NCBI RefSeq assembly: GCF_007680605.1
Contig: NZ_VEIO01000004.1
Location: 231,011 to 295,010 of the forward strand
Direction of reading: 5' to 3'
DNA: 64,000 nucleotides
Source: Paenibacillus xylanexedens
GTDB lineage: Bacteria > Bacillota > Bacilli > Paenibacillales > Paenibacillaceae
The translations under genes were made by a program, and so were the position numbers. Shown here piece by piece: positions 43,169 through 53,018 of this stretch (the stretch's first letter is position 1; each line of letters opens with the position of its first letter). A model generated the notes under the pieces. That model was not told the origin of the DNA and searched no databases. It saw only the letters and a list, made by a program, of their open reading frames with translations.

Positions 43169-44341
43169 TCATTCATCGTATAGCAAATAGGGTCTGCGGC
43201 GTTCCCGCCACATCTTCTCCTGCTCACGCCAAGCATCCATTAAACGAAATAAACCACCACCGTCTCCAATGATCTCGCGAACCTCTCTCCCTCCAGTAAG
43301 TAAATCAATAAAATATCGGGAGCCCTTACGTGGAGGTTCAAGCCACTCAAACTGTTCAGGGTATCGAAAGGCTATCTCATGCAAAAGCCACAAACCTGTT
43401 TCAACGGAACGGAATTCCTTTTCTTCTGTGACAAAAAGCCTTACACCCCCACATCGTTCTCCTGCATGTTTGGAAAAGGCCGGTGTCATATACACCGGGT
43501 GGAAATGCACCCCGCCCAATCCATGAGACCGCATCGCATCCGCTAGCTGCTGGCCATCGATCCATGGGGCACCCAGCCATTCAAATGGCCTCGTCGTGCC
43601 TCGACCTTCCGATACATTCGTACCTTCCAATAGACACGTTCCCGCATAAGAACGCACGGTATCTACCGTTGGCATATTAGGCGAAGGCATCATCCAAGGC
43701 AGCCCCGTCTCGGTAAAGGTCATGCTTCGTCGCCAGCCCTCCATCGCCATAACTTCTAACTCACAGGGCACATGATGCTCGGCGTTGACGAGCAAAGCCA
43801 GTTCCCCCATCGTCATCCCGGTACGAATAGATGTAGGCCAGGCTCCTACAAAAGATTCAAACCCGGCCTTGAGTAAACCGCCCTCCACCTCCACACCGCC
43901 AAGCGGATTGGGGCGATCAAGCACCAGTAGACGTTTTCCCGCTTCGCCACACGCCTCCATCATCTGAATTAACGTCGAAGCATACGTATAATACCTCACA
44001 CCCACATCCTGAATATCAAAAAGAACCGTATCCACATCGGCCAGCATGTAAAGCTGCGGCTTTTTATGTACACCGTACAAGCTGTATACCGGGATGCCAT
44101 AACGGGGGTGTTCCGAGTCTGGAAAAGGAATTCCCGCCTGCAGCTCTCCAGCTAGCCCGTGCTCACATGCAAACAAAGCCGTCAACTTGGCATCCACCAA
44201 GCCTGCACATACATCCACCGTGGAGACAAAATCTGCTGTGATGCCCGTCGGATTCGTCACCAAACCGATTCGTGCACCACCAGTTAGCCAGGGATGTGCA
44301 GCTCCCTCAGCCAGCACATCCGCTCCTGTTTTCACCCTCAT
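43169..44341 (-). CDS. namZ: NamZ-like exo-beta-N-acetylmuramidase (DUF1343, GH171)
   Basis: A 390-aa DUF1343 protein. Bacillus NamZ (YbbC) removes MurNAc from the non-reducing end of peptidoglycan fragments. Recognisable blocks are RIGLVTNPTGI (about 24-34), FACEHGLAGELQAG (about 57-70) with a conserved EHG, DIQDVGVRYYTY (about 108-119), LDRPNPLGG (about 141-149) and PSPNMPT (about 218-224). The usual signal peptide is absent. Its ATG overlaps the stop of the DUF624 gene (ATGA at 44338-44341). With NagZ it should split MurNAc-GlcNAc chains inside the cell. Confidence 0.87.
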   Translation of the reverse strand: MRVKTGADVLAEGAAHPWLTGGARIGLVTNPTGITADFVSTVDVCAGLVDAKLTALFACEHGLAGELQAGIPFPDSEHPRYGIPVYSLYGVHKKPQLYMLADVDTVLFDIQDVGVRYYTYASTLIQMMEACGEAGKRLLVLDRPNPLGGVEVEGGLLKAGFESFVGAWPTSIRTGMTMGELALLVNAEHHVPCELEVMAMEGWRRSMTFTETGLPWMMPSPNMPTVDTVRSYAGTCLLEGTNVSEGRGTTRPFEWLGAPWIDGQQLADAMRSHGLGGVHFHPVYMTPAFSKHAGERCGGVRLFVTEEKEFRSVETGLWLLHEIAFRYPEQFEWLEPPRKGSRYFIDLLTGGREVREIIGDGGGLFRLMDAWREQEKMWRERRRPYLLYDE

Positions 44342-45051
44342 GAGACATGACCTTCACTTACCCAACCGGCTTGCTGATGATCATTACCACGAGACAATGC
44401 AGGCTCTTCTTCAGGTTCTATCAGATTACTTGTGGCCTTATGCTGATAGATGGCAAACATACCTGCAAACAACGCTCCGAATCCCACAACCGTCAGCATA
44501 AGCAGCGCGCTAAGGCACACCACTTGGAAGCAGGCCGCAATCGTATACCCCGGATAACGGAAGAACAACTTCACACTCTCTCCCATCGCCTGAAGGATAC
44601 CCATTCCTTTTTGCAACATAAGCTGCCAGGTGTAGAACTGTGAAATGAATGCCAAGATAACAAAAAACGTCTGAAACATGCCTACTGCCATGCCCGTCAT
44701 GTTGCCTTTCCCACCGTAATACCACCAGGTTGACCAGAGGATGAAACCGAGCAGTGCAAACAGTAGCCCCGTCACACCGCCCGGAAGCACCCCCCTCACC
44801 GTACCTTCCCATATATCACGCAGCCCGTTTCGACGCTCTTTCCGCTCCAGCCGATGATGCACTGCGTAACAGACACCGAACAAGAGCGGCATATAGATGA
44901 TGGCAAGTAGCAGCACGGCAACAGGTATCGGCGCAAACATGAGAATCGGAATGAGCAGCACGGAGCTGCCCGCACTGAACAGCGCCACCGGAATAATATC
45001 CCGGTAGATCTCTATCCCTGACTTGACCACCACTTCACTCAGTTTACGCAT
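44338..45051 (-). CDS. DUF624 (YesL-like) membrane protein
   Basis: A 237-aa protein with about five membrane helices, of the DUF624/YesL family that often accompanies carbohydrate ABC importers in Bacilli. Its role is not established. It lies between the ATPase gene and namZ and is coupled to namZ by a 4-bp overlap. Confidence 0.75.
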   Translation of the reverse strand: MRKLSEVVVKSGIEIYRDIIPVALFSAGSSVLLIPILMFAPIPVAVLLLAIIYMPLLFGVCYAVHHRLERKERRNGLRDIWEGTVRGVLPGGVTGLLFALLGFILWSTWWYYGGKGNMTGMAVGMFQTFFVILAFISQFYTWQLMLQKGMGILQAMGESVKLFFRYPGYTIAACFQVVCLSALLMLTVVGFGALFAGMFAIYQHKATSNLIEPEEEPALSRGNDHQQAGWVSEGHVS

Positions 45052-45127
45052 AAAAGCTCCCCTCCCTGTATTTTGTGAAAGCCGTTATTCGTTAAAAGCT
45101 TGGATGCGCTCCATCATGCCGGAGCTT

Positions 45128-46237
45128 CTATTCCCGTCCAATCGCCATCTCCGTCTCCGGGTCAAAAAAATGCGCTTTGCGCATATCCAGCACAAAGGTC
45201 TTATCCATACCTACATATGCATGGGTCTCAGGATGAACCTTGGCTGTCACCGTCCGGCTTCCGAGACGGAAATAGATCAAATTTTCCGACCCCAGATGCT
45301 CCACCACCTGAACACGTGCTTGAAGCATGTGATCTTGCGGAATATTGGGTGCCACGTCGTCACCAAAAATATGCTCTGGACGCAGTCCAAGGATGACTCG
45401 TTTTCCCTGATAGTTGCTTAATCGCTCTAGCACATCAGCTGATAACGTGAAGGATGTGCCCTCCACCTTCACTTGCGTACCTTCGATATGGGCATCAATG
45501 AAGTTCATGGCTGGCGAGCCGATGAAACCAGCCACAAACATATTGCGCGGGCTGGCATAGAGATCCTTCGGTGATGCAACCTGTTGAATGTCCCCATGAT
45601 TCATCACTACAATGCGCTCCCCAAGCGTCATAGCCTCGACCTGGTCATGTGTAACATAAACAATCGTCGCGCCCAATCTTTTATGCAATTCACCAAGCTC
45701 TACACGCATCTGAACACGTAGCTTGGCATCCAGATTGGAGAGCGGCTCATCGAACAGAAAGACCTGCGGATCACGCACAATCGCCCGTCCCACAGCGACA
45801 CGCTGGCGCTGTCCTCCTGACAATTCGCGCGGCTTGCGCTCCAGCATAGCCTCCAGGCCCAGGATCGAAGCAGCATTCTGTACTTGCTCATCGATATAGG
45901 CTTTGGGTTTCTTCAGATTTTTCAGACCAAAGGACAGATTCTCCCGAATGGTCATATGTGGATACAAGGCATAATCCTGAAAGACCATGGCGATATCCCG
46001 ATCCTTGGGGTGCAAATCATTCACAATCCGATTCCCGATCACGATGTCCCCACTGGTCTGTTTCTCAAGCCCTGCGATCATTCGCAGTGAGGTTGTTTTA
46101 CCGCATCCCGAAGGTCCAACAAACACGACAAATTCCTTATCTTCTATTACAAAGTCCGAACCGGCGACTGCCGTGAACGTTCCTTTATGGTCGTCTTTGA
46201 ACTCTTTGCGCACTTGGCGAAACTCCACGCGTGCCAT
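45128..46237 (-). CDS. Sugar ABC transporter ATPase (UgpC/MsmX type)
   Basis: A 369-aa ATPase with Walker A GPSGCGKTTS (about 39-48), signature LSGGQRQRVAVGRAI (about 135-149), Walker B VFLFDEPLSNLDAKL (about 155-169) and a C-terminal TOBE/OB regulatory domain (about 240-369). It energises the two permeases encoded upstream. Many Bacilli share one MsmX ATPase among importers; here a dedicated copy sits in the operon. Confidence 0.92.
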   Translation of the reverse strand: MARVEFRQVRKEFKDDHKGTFTAVAGSDFVIEDKEFVVFVGPSGCGKTTSLRMIAGLEKQTSGDIVIGNRIVNDLHPKDRDIAMVFQDYALYPHMTIRENLSFGLKNLKKPKAYIDEQVQNAASILGLEAMLERKPRELSGGQRQRVAVGRAIVRDPQVFLFDEPLSNLDAKLRVQMRVELGELHKRLGATIVYVTHDQVEAMTLGERIVVMNHGDIQQVASPKDLYASPRNMFVAGFIGSPAMNFIDAHIEGTQVKVEGTSFTLSADVLERLSNYQGKRVILGLRPEHIFGDDVAPNIPQDHMLQARVQVVEHLGSENLIYFRLGSRTVTAKVHPETHAYVGMDKTFVLDMRKAHFFDPETEMAIGRE

Positions 46238-46291
46238 AGGTTAATCCCCCTTTTACATTGTCACCTGATGTACTTGCAAATGTTGCAATGA

Positions 46292-47125
46292 TTATCCCTT
46301 CACGGCTCCAATCGTGATGCCCTGCAAGAAGTAACGTTGCAATGAGAAGAACAGAATGATCATCGGCAATGCACCAATCGTGGCTCCAGCCATCATGGCA
46401 CCGAAGTCGGTGGATTCAGCAAAAACAAAGGATGCGAGTCCGACCTGCACCGTGCGCATCTCATTCGAATTGGTGATCAGGAAAGGCCAGAAAAATTCAT
46501 TCCACGAGGCAACAAAAGTAAAAATCGCGAGCACTGCTATGCCTGGCTTTGCCATAGGTAGAATGACCTTCCAGAAGATACCGAACTCACTGCACGCATC
46601 AATTCGAGCGGCGTGAATGAGTGAAGTCGGCAGAGTGGACATAAATTGTTTCATAAGAAAGATATTGCCTACACTGACTGCTGCGGGAAGGATGATCGCT
46701 GTGTACGTATCCCCCAGATCAAACACGTTGACCATCAAAATGTAAAGCGGAATCAGCGTCACCTGTGCGGGAATCATCATCGTTCCAAGCAACACCCAGA
46801 ACACGGCCTGACTGCCCGGGAATTTTAATTTAGCAAACGCATATCCTGCCAGCGAAGCAAAAAACACATTGGTGACCGTCAATATAACGGAGATTAGTAA
46901 CGAGTTATAGAGCCAGCGCCATGCATCCGTTTTGGCAAAAAAACGTTCATACGGCGACATGGACAGCTGCTCGGGTATCATCTGTGGCTTAAACGAAGCT
47001 GACATCGTTGTGTCCTGCACCGATCCGACGAGCATCCAGTACATCGGAATAATCGTAATTAGTGCCCAGCCAGCGAGCAAAACAGACGCTATAACAAGCA
47101 ACATCTTTTTTCGTGTTGAATTCAT
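46292..47125 (-). CDS. Sugar ABC transporter permease (MalG-like)
   Basis: A 277-aa permease with six helices and the ATPase-contact loop EAA-like ARIDACSEFGIFWKVILPM (about 170-188). The ATG at 47125 is used because the GTG 12 nt upstream abuts the GGGGGG site. It pairs with the MalF-like protein 40 bp upstream. Confidence 0.9.
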   Translation of the reverse strand: MNSTRKKMLLVIASVLLAGWALITIIPMYWMLVGSVQDTTMSASFKPQMIPEQLSMSPYERFFAKTDAWRWLYNSLLISVILTVTNVFFASLAGYAFAKLKFPGSQAVFWVLLGTMMIPAQVTLIPLYILMVNVFDLGDTYTAIILPAAVSVGNIFLMKQFMSTLPTSLIHAARIDACSEFGIFWKVILPMAKPGIAVLAIFTFVASWNEFFWPFLITNSNEMRTVQVGLASFVFAESTDFGAMMAGATIGALPMIILFFSLQRYFLQGITIGAVKG

Positions 47126-47164
47126 ACGTGTATTCACCCCCCGGATGCCTAATGAAAGCCTTAA

Positions 47165-48085
47165 TTAATACTCGATATCACTGGAGAAATATTTGAATTG
47201 AATCACGGATATGACAATAATGATGACTGCCAGTACAAAGGATTGTGCCGAGGCTAATCCAAACTCGTAGAACTTAAAGGCAGTCTCATAAATTAAATAA
47301 GCAATCGTAGTCGTCGCAAAGTTTGGCCCGCCTTGGGTCATCAGGTATACAGAAATAAACACTTGAAAGGACGTAATGACACCAGTTACAAGCAAGTAGA
47401 GCGTCGTTGGTTTCAAAAGGGGCCATGTAATCTTGCTGAATTGTGTCCATCCGCTCGCATGATCGATATCGGCAGCCTCATACAGCGATTTCGGGATACC
47501 TCCCATAGCTGCAAGATACAGAATGATGCCTGCACCGTGGGAACCAAGCCAATTCATCAAGATTAGAGAAAAGAGGGCTGTCCCTGACTGACCAAGCCAG
47601 ATGACCGGGTCAAGGCCGAAAAAGCCCAGGAAGCGATTGAGTAGTCCCGAATCCGTCGGGTCAAAAATGGCGAGCCACACGATCGAGATCGTCACTCCCG
47701 ATGCTACAGCAGGCAGATAAAGCGTGGCCTTAAAGAATGTCTGCCATTTGCTTTTCATCTGGAAGATAAAATACGAGAGCACAAATGTAATCAGGATGTT
47801 GACCGGTACTGTTCCAAGTGTAAAAATGACGGTATTTTTAATCGACTTCCAGAAGGTTTCGTCCTTCACCAGACGTTCGTAATTGTCCAGTCCCACCCAC
47901 GTGGAGTTCATGATGTTGTATTTCTGAAAGCTCATAACAAGAGCTGTTAATACGGGGTACAGTGTAAAAACGAGAAACAGCAGGACAGGCGCCAAAATAA
48001 ACAAATACGCCCACCCGTAATCTCGCCAGAACCGGACAACCCGGGAATGCCGGGGTGCAGGCTCCGGCGCAAGGGCGGTCTGCAT
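47165..48085 (-). CDS. Sugar ABC transporter permease (MalF-like)
   Basis: A 306-aa permease with about six helices and the coupling loop EAADIDHASGWTQFSKITWP (about 210-229). AGGAGG stands 7 nt before the ATG at 48085. It forms the channel with the MalG-like subunit. Confidence 0.9.
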   Translation of the reverse strand: MQTALAPEPAPRHSRVVRFWRDYGWAYLFILAPVLLFLVFTLYPVLTALVMSFQKYNIMNSTWVGLDNYERLVKDETFWKSIKNTVIFTLGTVPVNILITFVLSYFIFQMKSKWQTFFKATLYLPAVASGVTISIVWLAIFDPTDSGLLNRFLGFFGLDPVIWLGQSGTALFSLILMNWLGSHGAGIILYLAAMGGIPKSLYEAADIDHASGWTQFSKITWPLLKPTTLYLLVTGVITSFQVFISVYLMTQGGPNFATTTIAYLIYETAFKFYEFGLASAQSFVLAVIIIVISVIQFKYFSSDIEY

Positions 48086-48128
48086 GGCGAATCCTCCTCT
48101 CCGAATCAAAGTATCACTGCGAAGTTAT

Positions 48129-49481
48129 TTATTGCCCGAACATCTGCTGGCCTTTGCCTTTGAAATCTTCCGCAATCTGCTCCGGGGTTTTCTCACCCGA
48201 GAACAGCGCCTGAATGTTTGGTTTCACAACCTGTTCCTTGAACTGCTTTTGCTGTGATGCTTTGTCAATGTCCAGCTTGAGCACGACCGGCATCGCGATA
48301 TGTTTGGCCATTTCTTTGGCTGCATCCAGATTCACCTGCTGTCCCAGCTCCTTGCCTTTGAATAAGTCAGCTTGCGATTGTCTGACAAAAGGAAGAGCCA
48401 GCTCATTGGCCGAGTTACCCGCTTTGGCACCGCTCAGCGCCTCCATCACGAGGAAGGTATTTTTGGCATGCTGCTCGCCCTTGTCTTTCTTCTGTTTGAA
48501 GGCTACATAACCCTCGCCGCCCATCGTTGTTGCTGCAGGCTGATTATCATTGTGCGGTACGGGCAGCAATACAAAATCAATCTTTTCCCCCTGCACCTTG
48601 CCGTCGTCAATATCTTTGTTCCGGTTCTGAATCATGACATCGTAATAAGGAATCGCCTTCGAGATGATTGCCGTTTCACCGGCATAGAACATGTCTGTCC
48701 GCTTCGCCGGAGCAAGTGCTGCCGTTTCCTTCGGCATATATCCCTGATCCATCAAATTTTTGATAAAAGAGAGCGTGTCCAGAATGCGTCCATCGTTCCA
48801 CTGGAACTTTCCGGTTTCGTCCAGCACATCAATCATGCCGTTGTTACGGGACAGCATTTCGATAAAATCAAGCGAAGTACCATCTGTCACCAAGGCATAT
48901 TGTTTACTTCCGTCATCCAGCGTTTTCGTCAACTTGGCAGCGGCTTCGTTAAACTCGGACCAGGTCCAGCCATTCTTCTGGATGGTCTTCCAATCAATGC
49001 CCGCTTCATCGAGAATACGTTTGTTACCGCCCCAGGCCCACTGGAACTGATAGAGAGGCAGACCGTATTGTTTCCCTTGAATCTGCCCCAGTTCCAAAGT
49101 GCCCGGCAGATAATCATCTTTGATCTCAGGGGTCAGATAACTGTCCAGTTCCAGTGCCAGTCCGGTATTCACATAAGTACCGTCCACACTATGGAAGTAC
49201 AGATCCGGTGGATTACCTGCGTTCAAAGCAACATCGAACTTTTTGGGGCCCTCGGCCCAGGAGAGCATTTCCGTTTTCACCGTAATATTCGGGTGTTCCT
49301 TATTAAAATCAGCAATTAAGTCCTTCAATTCATCCTCGTATGTGCCATGAACCGGGTATGTCCATACCGTCACCGTATCATTCGCACCCGGATCATTCGA
49401 ATTTGCTCCACCACTGTTGCCACAGGCTGTGATCCAGACCATCAATAACACCATTGCCAAAACAAGACCCTTCCTTTTCAT
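48129..49481 (-). CDS. Sugar ABC transporter solute-binding lipoprotein
   Basis: A 450-aa lipoprotein of the family 1 extracellular solute-binding type, with a signal ending in the lipobox ITAC (Cys about 20), followed by a Gly/Asn/Ser linker and a VTVWTYPVHGTYEDELKDL start typical of sugar binders. Context suggests MurNAc-containing sugars as ligand, which is an inference. The ATG at 49481 is 9 nt from AAAGGAG. It heads a seven-gene operon that ends with namZ and nagZ, under the promoter at 49725-49753. Confidence 0.9.
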   Translation of the reverse strand: MKRKGLVLAMVLLMVWITACGNSGGANSNDPGANDTVTVWTYPVHGTYEDELKDLIADFNKEHPNITVKTEMLSWAEGPKKFDVALNAGNPPDLYFHSVDGTYVNTGLALELDSYLTPEIKDDYLPGTLELGQIQGKQYGLPLYQFQWAWGGNKRILDEAGIDWKTIQKNGWTWSEFNEAAAKLTKTLDDGSKQYALVTDGTSLDFIEMLSRNNGMIDVLDETGKFQWNDGRILDTLSFIKNLMDQGYMPKETAALAPAKRTDMFYAGETAIISKAIPYYDVMIQNRNKDIDDGKVQGEKIDFVLLPVPHNDNQPAATTMGGEGYVAFKQKKDKGEQHAKNTFLVMEALSGAKAGNSANELALPFVRQSQADLFKGKELGQQVNLDAAKEMAKHIAMPVVLKLDIDKASQQKQFKEQVVKPNIQALFSGEKTPEQIAEDFKGKGQQMFGQ

Positions 49482-49724
49482 ACCCTTCATCTCCTTTTGC
49501 ATGTCGTCTTCTCTTGTCCTAAGCCCATTATGAAAGTCTCTTGCTGGTCCCTTCTTCTACTTTTCCCTTCGTTACCCTCTGCTCACAGCTTGGCACGGAG
49601 CCGAAATCTACACCTCCTTGAAGCTCGACCTATTCGGCAAGGTCTAATTTTACCAATGAAACTTCAACGTTAAGTAATGTAACATCAATCGTATCGATTC
49701 CTTCCAAAATTGTGGATTGAATTC

Positions 49725-49753
49725 ATTATATGAGGTGTAAAATAAAAATTCAA
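49725..49753 (-). promoter_or_regulatory. Importer operon promoter with overlapping operator-like site
   Basis: On the minus strand TTGAAT (49753-49748) and TATAAT (49730-49725) are 17 nt apart. The AT-rich dyad TGTAAAATAAAAATTCAA (49736-49753) covers the -35 and most of the spacer, as expected for a repressor site. Confidence 0.65.
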
Positions 49754-49769
49754 CAATAAATTTATTTAT

Positions 49770-49808
49770 AAAATTTAATTTTACTTTTTCGTTTCAAGCC
49801 TCTATACT
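49770..49808 (+). promoter_or_regulatory. murK-murQ promoter with overlapping operator-like site
   Basis: TTTACT (49780-49785) and TATACT (49803-49808) are 17 nt apart. AAAATTTAATTTTAC (49770-49784) overlaps the -35 and resembles, in reverse, the sites at 49736 and 54360. Confidence 0.6.
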
Positions 49809-49847
49809 ATGAAAAAAAGAAAATAAGCCCTAACGAGGTGAGCACGC

Positions 49848-50819
49848 TTGCGAGTATACGTAGGAATTGATGGAGGCGGTACCAAAACTGATGCAGCAAT
49901 CATTTCTGAATCTGGTGACATTCTGGCAACAGCTCGCGGCGGTGCAACGAATCCACATAGTGTGCCTCCTCACGAAGCTGTAAAGGAGTTATTACATCTC
50001 TTAGATGTTCTATTTTCATCCAATGTAGATTTTTTGTCTTTTTGTGAGGGTATATGTCTCGGTATGTCAGGTATAGCTGAAGATCAGGAGCGACAATGGA
50101 TCATTGCTCACGTTGATGACTATATGAAAAGCAAGAAAAACACGGCTGATTCCATCCATGTGAACTGTATGATCCATGTTGTCACGGAGGGAGAAATCGC
50201 GCTAATGGCCTCGCTTGGGCAACCGCACGGTTTGCTTGCCATTTCAGGAACCGGCTCAATTATCTATGGAATCACGCCGGAAGGTGAAGTGAACCGGGCA
50301 GGCGGGTGGGGACATTTACTTGGAGATGAGGGGAGCGGTTATCGAATTGGACAGCGTACACTGCAAAGCGTGATGAAGAGCCATGATGGCGTTCTACCTA
50401 CGACTACTTTGACATCACTCGTATTGCAGGAGTTGCAAGTCAAGCATCCACCGGAATTAAAATACGTGGTATACCAAGCTGACTGGAACAAATCAAGTAT
50501 GGCTTCCATGGCTCGCCTGACAATAGAAGCCGCCGCTGGAGGGGATGAGGTAGCACGTTTGCTTCTCATGGATGAGGCCAAGCAACTGGCCGATACCGCT
50601 AAAGCGCTCATACGCCAACATGTTTCTTTTGCCACGGCTCCTATGGCGCTTTCCGGTTCCATATTTCGCTACTCTTCCCTGTTTCGAAATACATTCCTTC
50701 ACCACCTTACCGGAGTGTACGATCAACAGCAGGTTGTCTGCTTGGAAAATACTCCTGCCCCGGCCGTGGGTGCGGCACAGTTAGCAAGACTACAATGCCA
50801 CTCGGATAAATCATTCTAA
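49848..50819 (+). CDS. murK: MurK-like N-acetylmuramic acid/N-acetylglucosamine kinase
   Basis: A 323-aa BadF/BadG-type ATPase-fold kinase with the phosphate loop GIDGGGTKTDAA (6-17), a second loop ISGTGSIIYG (about 129-138) and GWGHLLGDEGSGY (about 149-161), usual for GlcNAc kinases. It is followed 20 bp later by murQ, as in the clostridial murK-murQ pair, where MurK phosphorylates both MurNAc and GlcNAc. It starts at TTG 6 nt after GAGGTGA. A kinase is needed because an ABC importer, unlike a PTS, delivers unphosphorylated sugar. Confidence 0.85.
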   Translation: MRVYVGIDGGGTKTDAAIISESGDILATARGGATNPHSVPPHEAVKELLHLLDVLFSSNVDFLSFCEGICLGMSGIAEDQERQWIIAHVDDYMKSKKNTADSIHVNCMIHVVTEGEIALMASLGQPHGLLAISGTGSIIYGITPEGEVNRAGGWGHLLGDEGSGYRIGQRTLQSVMKSHDGVLPTTTLTSLVLQELQVKHPPELKYVVYQADWNKSSMASMARLTIEAAAGGDEVARLLLMDEAKQLADTAKALIRQHVSFATAPMALSGSIFRYSSLFRNTFLHHLTGVYDQQQVVCLENTPAPAVGAAQLARLQCHSDKSF

Positions 50820-50839
50820 ACAAAAAGGAGGGCTTACGG

Positions 50840-51745
50840 ATGAATCATACCCTTAACTCATTAGTAACGGAACAGCCTAACCCACTGACAGATGATATGG
50901 ATCAACTGCCTTCAGCCGAAATTATGGAACTCATCAATCGGGAAGATCGCCGCATAGCTGAGCTTATTCAGCCACTAATTCCAGTCATTGCTCAAGCCGC
51001 AGAACACATCGTAACCAGCTTTCAATCGGGAGGAAGACTGTTTTATGTAGGTGCAGGTACAAGCGGCAGGCTGGGTATTCTAGATGCATCGGAATGCCCC
51101 CCTACGTACGGTACTCCCCCTTCCATGGTGCAGGGTATTATTGCAGGTGGGTTTCGGGCAGTCAAAGACCCGGTAGAAGGCGCAGAAGATAGCGAGGAAG
51201 CCGGGGGAACGGATTTGAAGCAGCACGGACTACGCGCTAACGATGTTGTCGTTGGGATTGCAGCAAGTGGACGCACCCCTTATGTGCTTGGAGCCATGAA
51301 TTATGCCAGACAGCTCGGTGCTGTAGTCATCGGTTTGAGCAATAATGCAGATACACCCATGAGCGCACTATCGGATGTGAGCATTGAAGCAGTTATGGGG
51401 CCGGAGGTCGTGATGGGTTCGACTCGCATGAAAGCCGGCACCGCCCAGAAAATGATTCTGAACATGCTGACGACAACGGCGATGATCCGTTTAGGTAAGG
51501 TGTATCGTAATTTCATGGTGGATCTGAATCCGTCCAATGAAAAGCTTGTACATCGAGCAAAACGCATGATACAGCTTGCGACTGGAGCGCAGGAAAACGA
51601 AATTGAACAAGCTTTTACCGCAGCGAATGGGCATGTCAAAACAGCGATCGTGATGCTGATGGCTGATGTAGATGCAGCCGAAGCCGGGCGTCGGCTAGAG
51701 AATGCAGATGGTTTTGTACGTCTTGCTATTTCCGGATCAGGCTGA
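50840..51745 (+). CDS. murQ: MurQ, N-acetylmuramic acid 6-phosphate etherase
   Basis: A 301-aa SIS-domain lyase that cleaves the D-lactyl ether of MurNAc-6-P to give GlcNAc-6-P and lactate. Family blocks present are TEQPNPLTDDMDQL (about 10-23), FYVGAGTSGRLGILDASECPPTYG (near 67-90) and VVGIAASGRTPYV (near 137-149), with the catalytic glutamate in DASECPP. AAGGAGG precedes the ATG by 9 nt. Product feeds GlcNAc-6-P metabolism encoded elsewhere. Confidence 0.95.
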   Translation: MNHTLNSLVTEQPNPLTDDMDQLPSAEIMELINREDRRIAELIQPLIPVIAQAAEHIVTSFQSGGRLFYVGAGTSGRLGILDASECPPTYGTPPSMVQGIIAGGFRAVKDPVEGAEDSEEAGGTDLKQHGLRANDVVVGIAASGRTPYVLGAMNYARQLGAVVIGLSNNADTPMSALSDVSIEAVMGPEVVMGSTRMKAGTAQKMILNMLTTTAMIRLGKVYRNFMVDLNPSNEKLVHRAKRMIQLATGAQENEIEQAFTAANGHVKTAIVMLMADVDAAEAGRRLENADGFVRLAISGSG

Positions 51746-51920
51746 TCGGGACGCTACCTGGTTAGCTGCTGCAACATCTATCACCTACCTGTTTAAGGAT
51801 CATTGGAGAGTATGCGGCAGCTTGTTTGTATTAAAGAAGTTGGGATAAATAAGCAAAGCCAGCAAGTCATTTGGTACGTATAGGCGAGCTTTCCCGATGC
51901 TGAGAGATGGTTATTTATAT

Positions 51921-51956
51921 GAGAGAAGCCTTGCCTGCCCGGTTGGCTTCTCTTTT
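51921..51956 (+). terminator. Rho-independent terminator after murQ
   Basis: GAGAGAAGCC and GGCTTCTCT pair around 13 nt, with five T after the stem. It lies about 175 nt beyond murQ; the stretch 51746-51920 shows nothing else. Confidence 0.8.
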
Positions 51957-52068
51957 TCTATTTTTCCTAACGTACAATTGTATTCCCTCATCAAAAAAAT
52001 CCCTGGTACATATGACTGTACGGGATTCTCCACGTTTTTATTTTCTAAACAACTCATAGTCTCGTTGC

Positions 52069-52917
52069 TCATTTATGCTCCTGAATCGCTTGTCTGCTCT
52101 TCTCCAGATACTGCACCGATTGATTATAATCCCGGCTGGCAATAGCCAAATAAAGAATATCAATCACGTTAAGCTGTGCAATGCGTGAAGAGGTAGCTCC
52201 ACTGCGAATATCGCTCTCCATCGACGTAATCATAAGAGGAACATCCGCAAGACTGCTCAGCGTGTTACTGCCCCACTTGGTAATACTGATCGTTCCTGCA
52301 CCACCTTCACGGGCATGCTTCAGACAGGAAATCACATTGGAGGTCTCGCCTGAATAAGAGATGCAGACCACAACATCGTCCTCACGCAACGTCGTTGCAG
52401 ATGAAATCTGCATATGTGGATCGGCGAACGAAAAGCTGGTTCGGTTAATCCGCATGAACTTGTAATGTGCATCCAGTGCGATCAAATTAGACGCCCCCAC
52501 GCCGTAGAAAAAAATGCGATTGGCTTCATTCAGCATGTTAACCGCCTGATCTACAAGCCTTGGTTCCAAAATATGAACCGTGTCCTTGATCGATTGAATG
52601 TTGTTTGTAGACACATGCTGAATAATACTCTCCACTGAGTCCTTAGGACGAATCTCCGTATATTGATATTGCTCATTGGTCTGTAAATCGCCCGCTATCT
52701 TGAGCTTCAGCTCCTGAAAACCGGTTACACCCAGGGATTTGCACAACCGGATAATGGCGGCCGGACTGCCTCCGCTTCGTTCAGACAGTTGCGCAACGGA
52801 CGACTGCACTGTCTCTTGGGGGTGTTCCAGAATGTAAGCTCCGATCTTTCGTTCTGACGGAGTCAGATCATCCAGTAACGCGCGTAAACGTACAAGTCCA
52901 CCTTTCATACCTTCCAT
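52069..52917 (-). CDS. murR: RpiR-family regulator, probable MurR
   Basis: A 282-aa regulator with an N-terminal RpiR helix-turn-helix (about 1-77, LSERSGGSPAAIIRLCKSLG) and a C-terminal SIS sugar-phosphate domain (about 120-270, FFYGVGASNLIALD and VVCISYSGETSNVI). Members near murQ sense MurNAc-6-P and repress its catabolic genes. The AT-rich dyads at the importer, murK and anmK promoters are the likely targets. It is transcribed towards murQ and stands between murQ and anmK. Confidence 0.85.
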   Translation of the reverse strand: MEGMKGGLVRLRALLDDLTPSERKIGAYILEHPQETVQSSVAQLSERSGGSPAAIIRLCKSLGVTGFQELKLKIAGDLQTNEQYQYTEIRPKDSVESIIQHVSTNNIQSIKDTVHILEPRLVDQAVNMLNEANRIFFYGVGASNLIALDAHYKFMRINRTSFSFADPHMQISSATTLREDDVVVCISYSGETSNVISCLKHAREGGAGTISITKWGSNTLSSLADVPLMITSMESDIRSGATSSRIAQLNVIDILYLAIASRDYNQSVQYLEKSRQAIQEHK

Positions 52918-53018
52918 CCGCTCCTCCTCTCCGTACTGTTATCTGTACAAGCATTTTATCTTATATTTATTGCCACGTCTAATTGGAGATACCGCTTACC
53001 TTGGCAATTCAATGGCCA

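Larger units (their letters stand above)
49482..49847. other. Divergent control region of importer operon and murK
   Basis: This 366-bp AT-rich region contains both divergent promoters and two operator-like sites, listed separately. The part nearest the importer genes (49482-49720) shows no further gene. Confidence 0.6.

Noticed and set aside
48372..49319. 315-aa open frame antisense to the solute-binding protein gene
   Set aside because: The minus-strand gene has signal, lipobox and family motifs; the antisense frame has none and no ribosome site.
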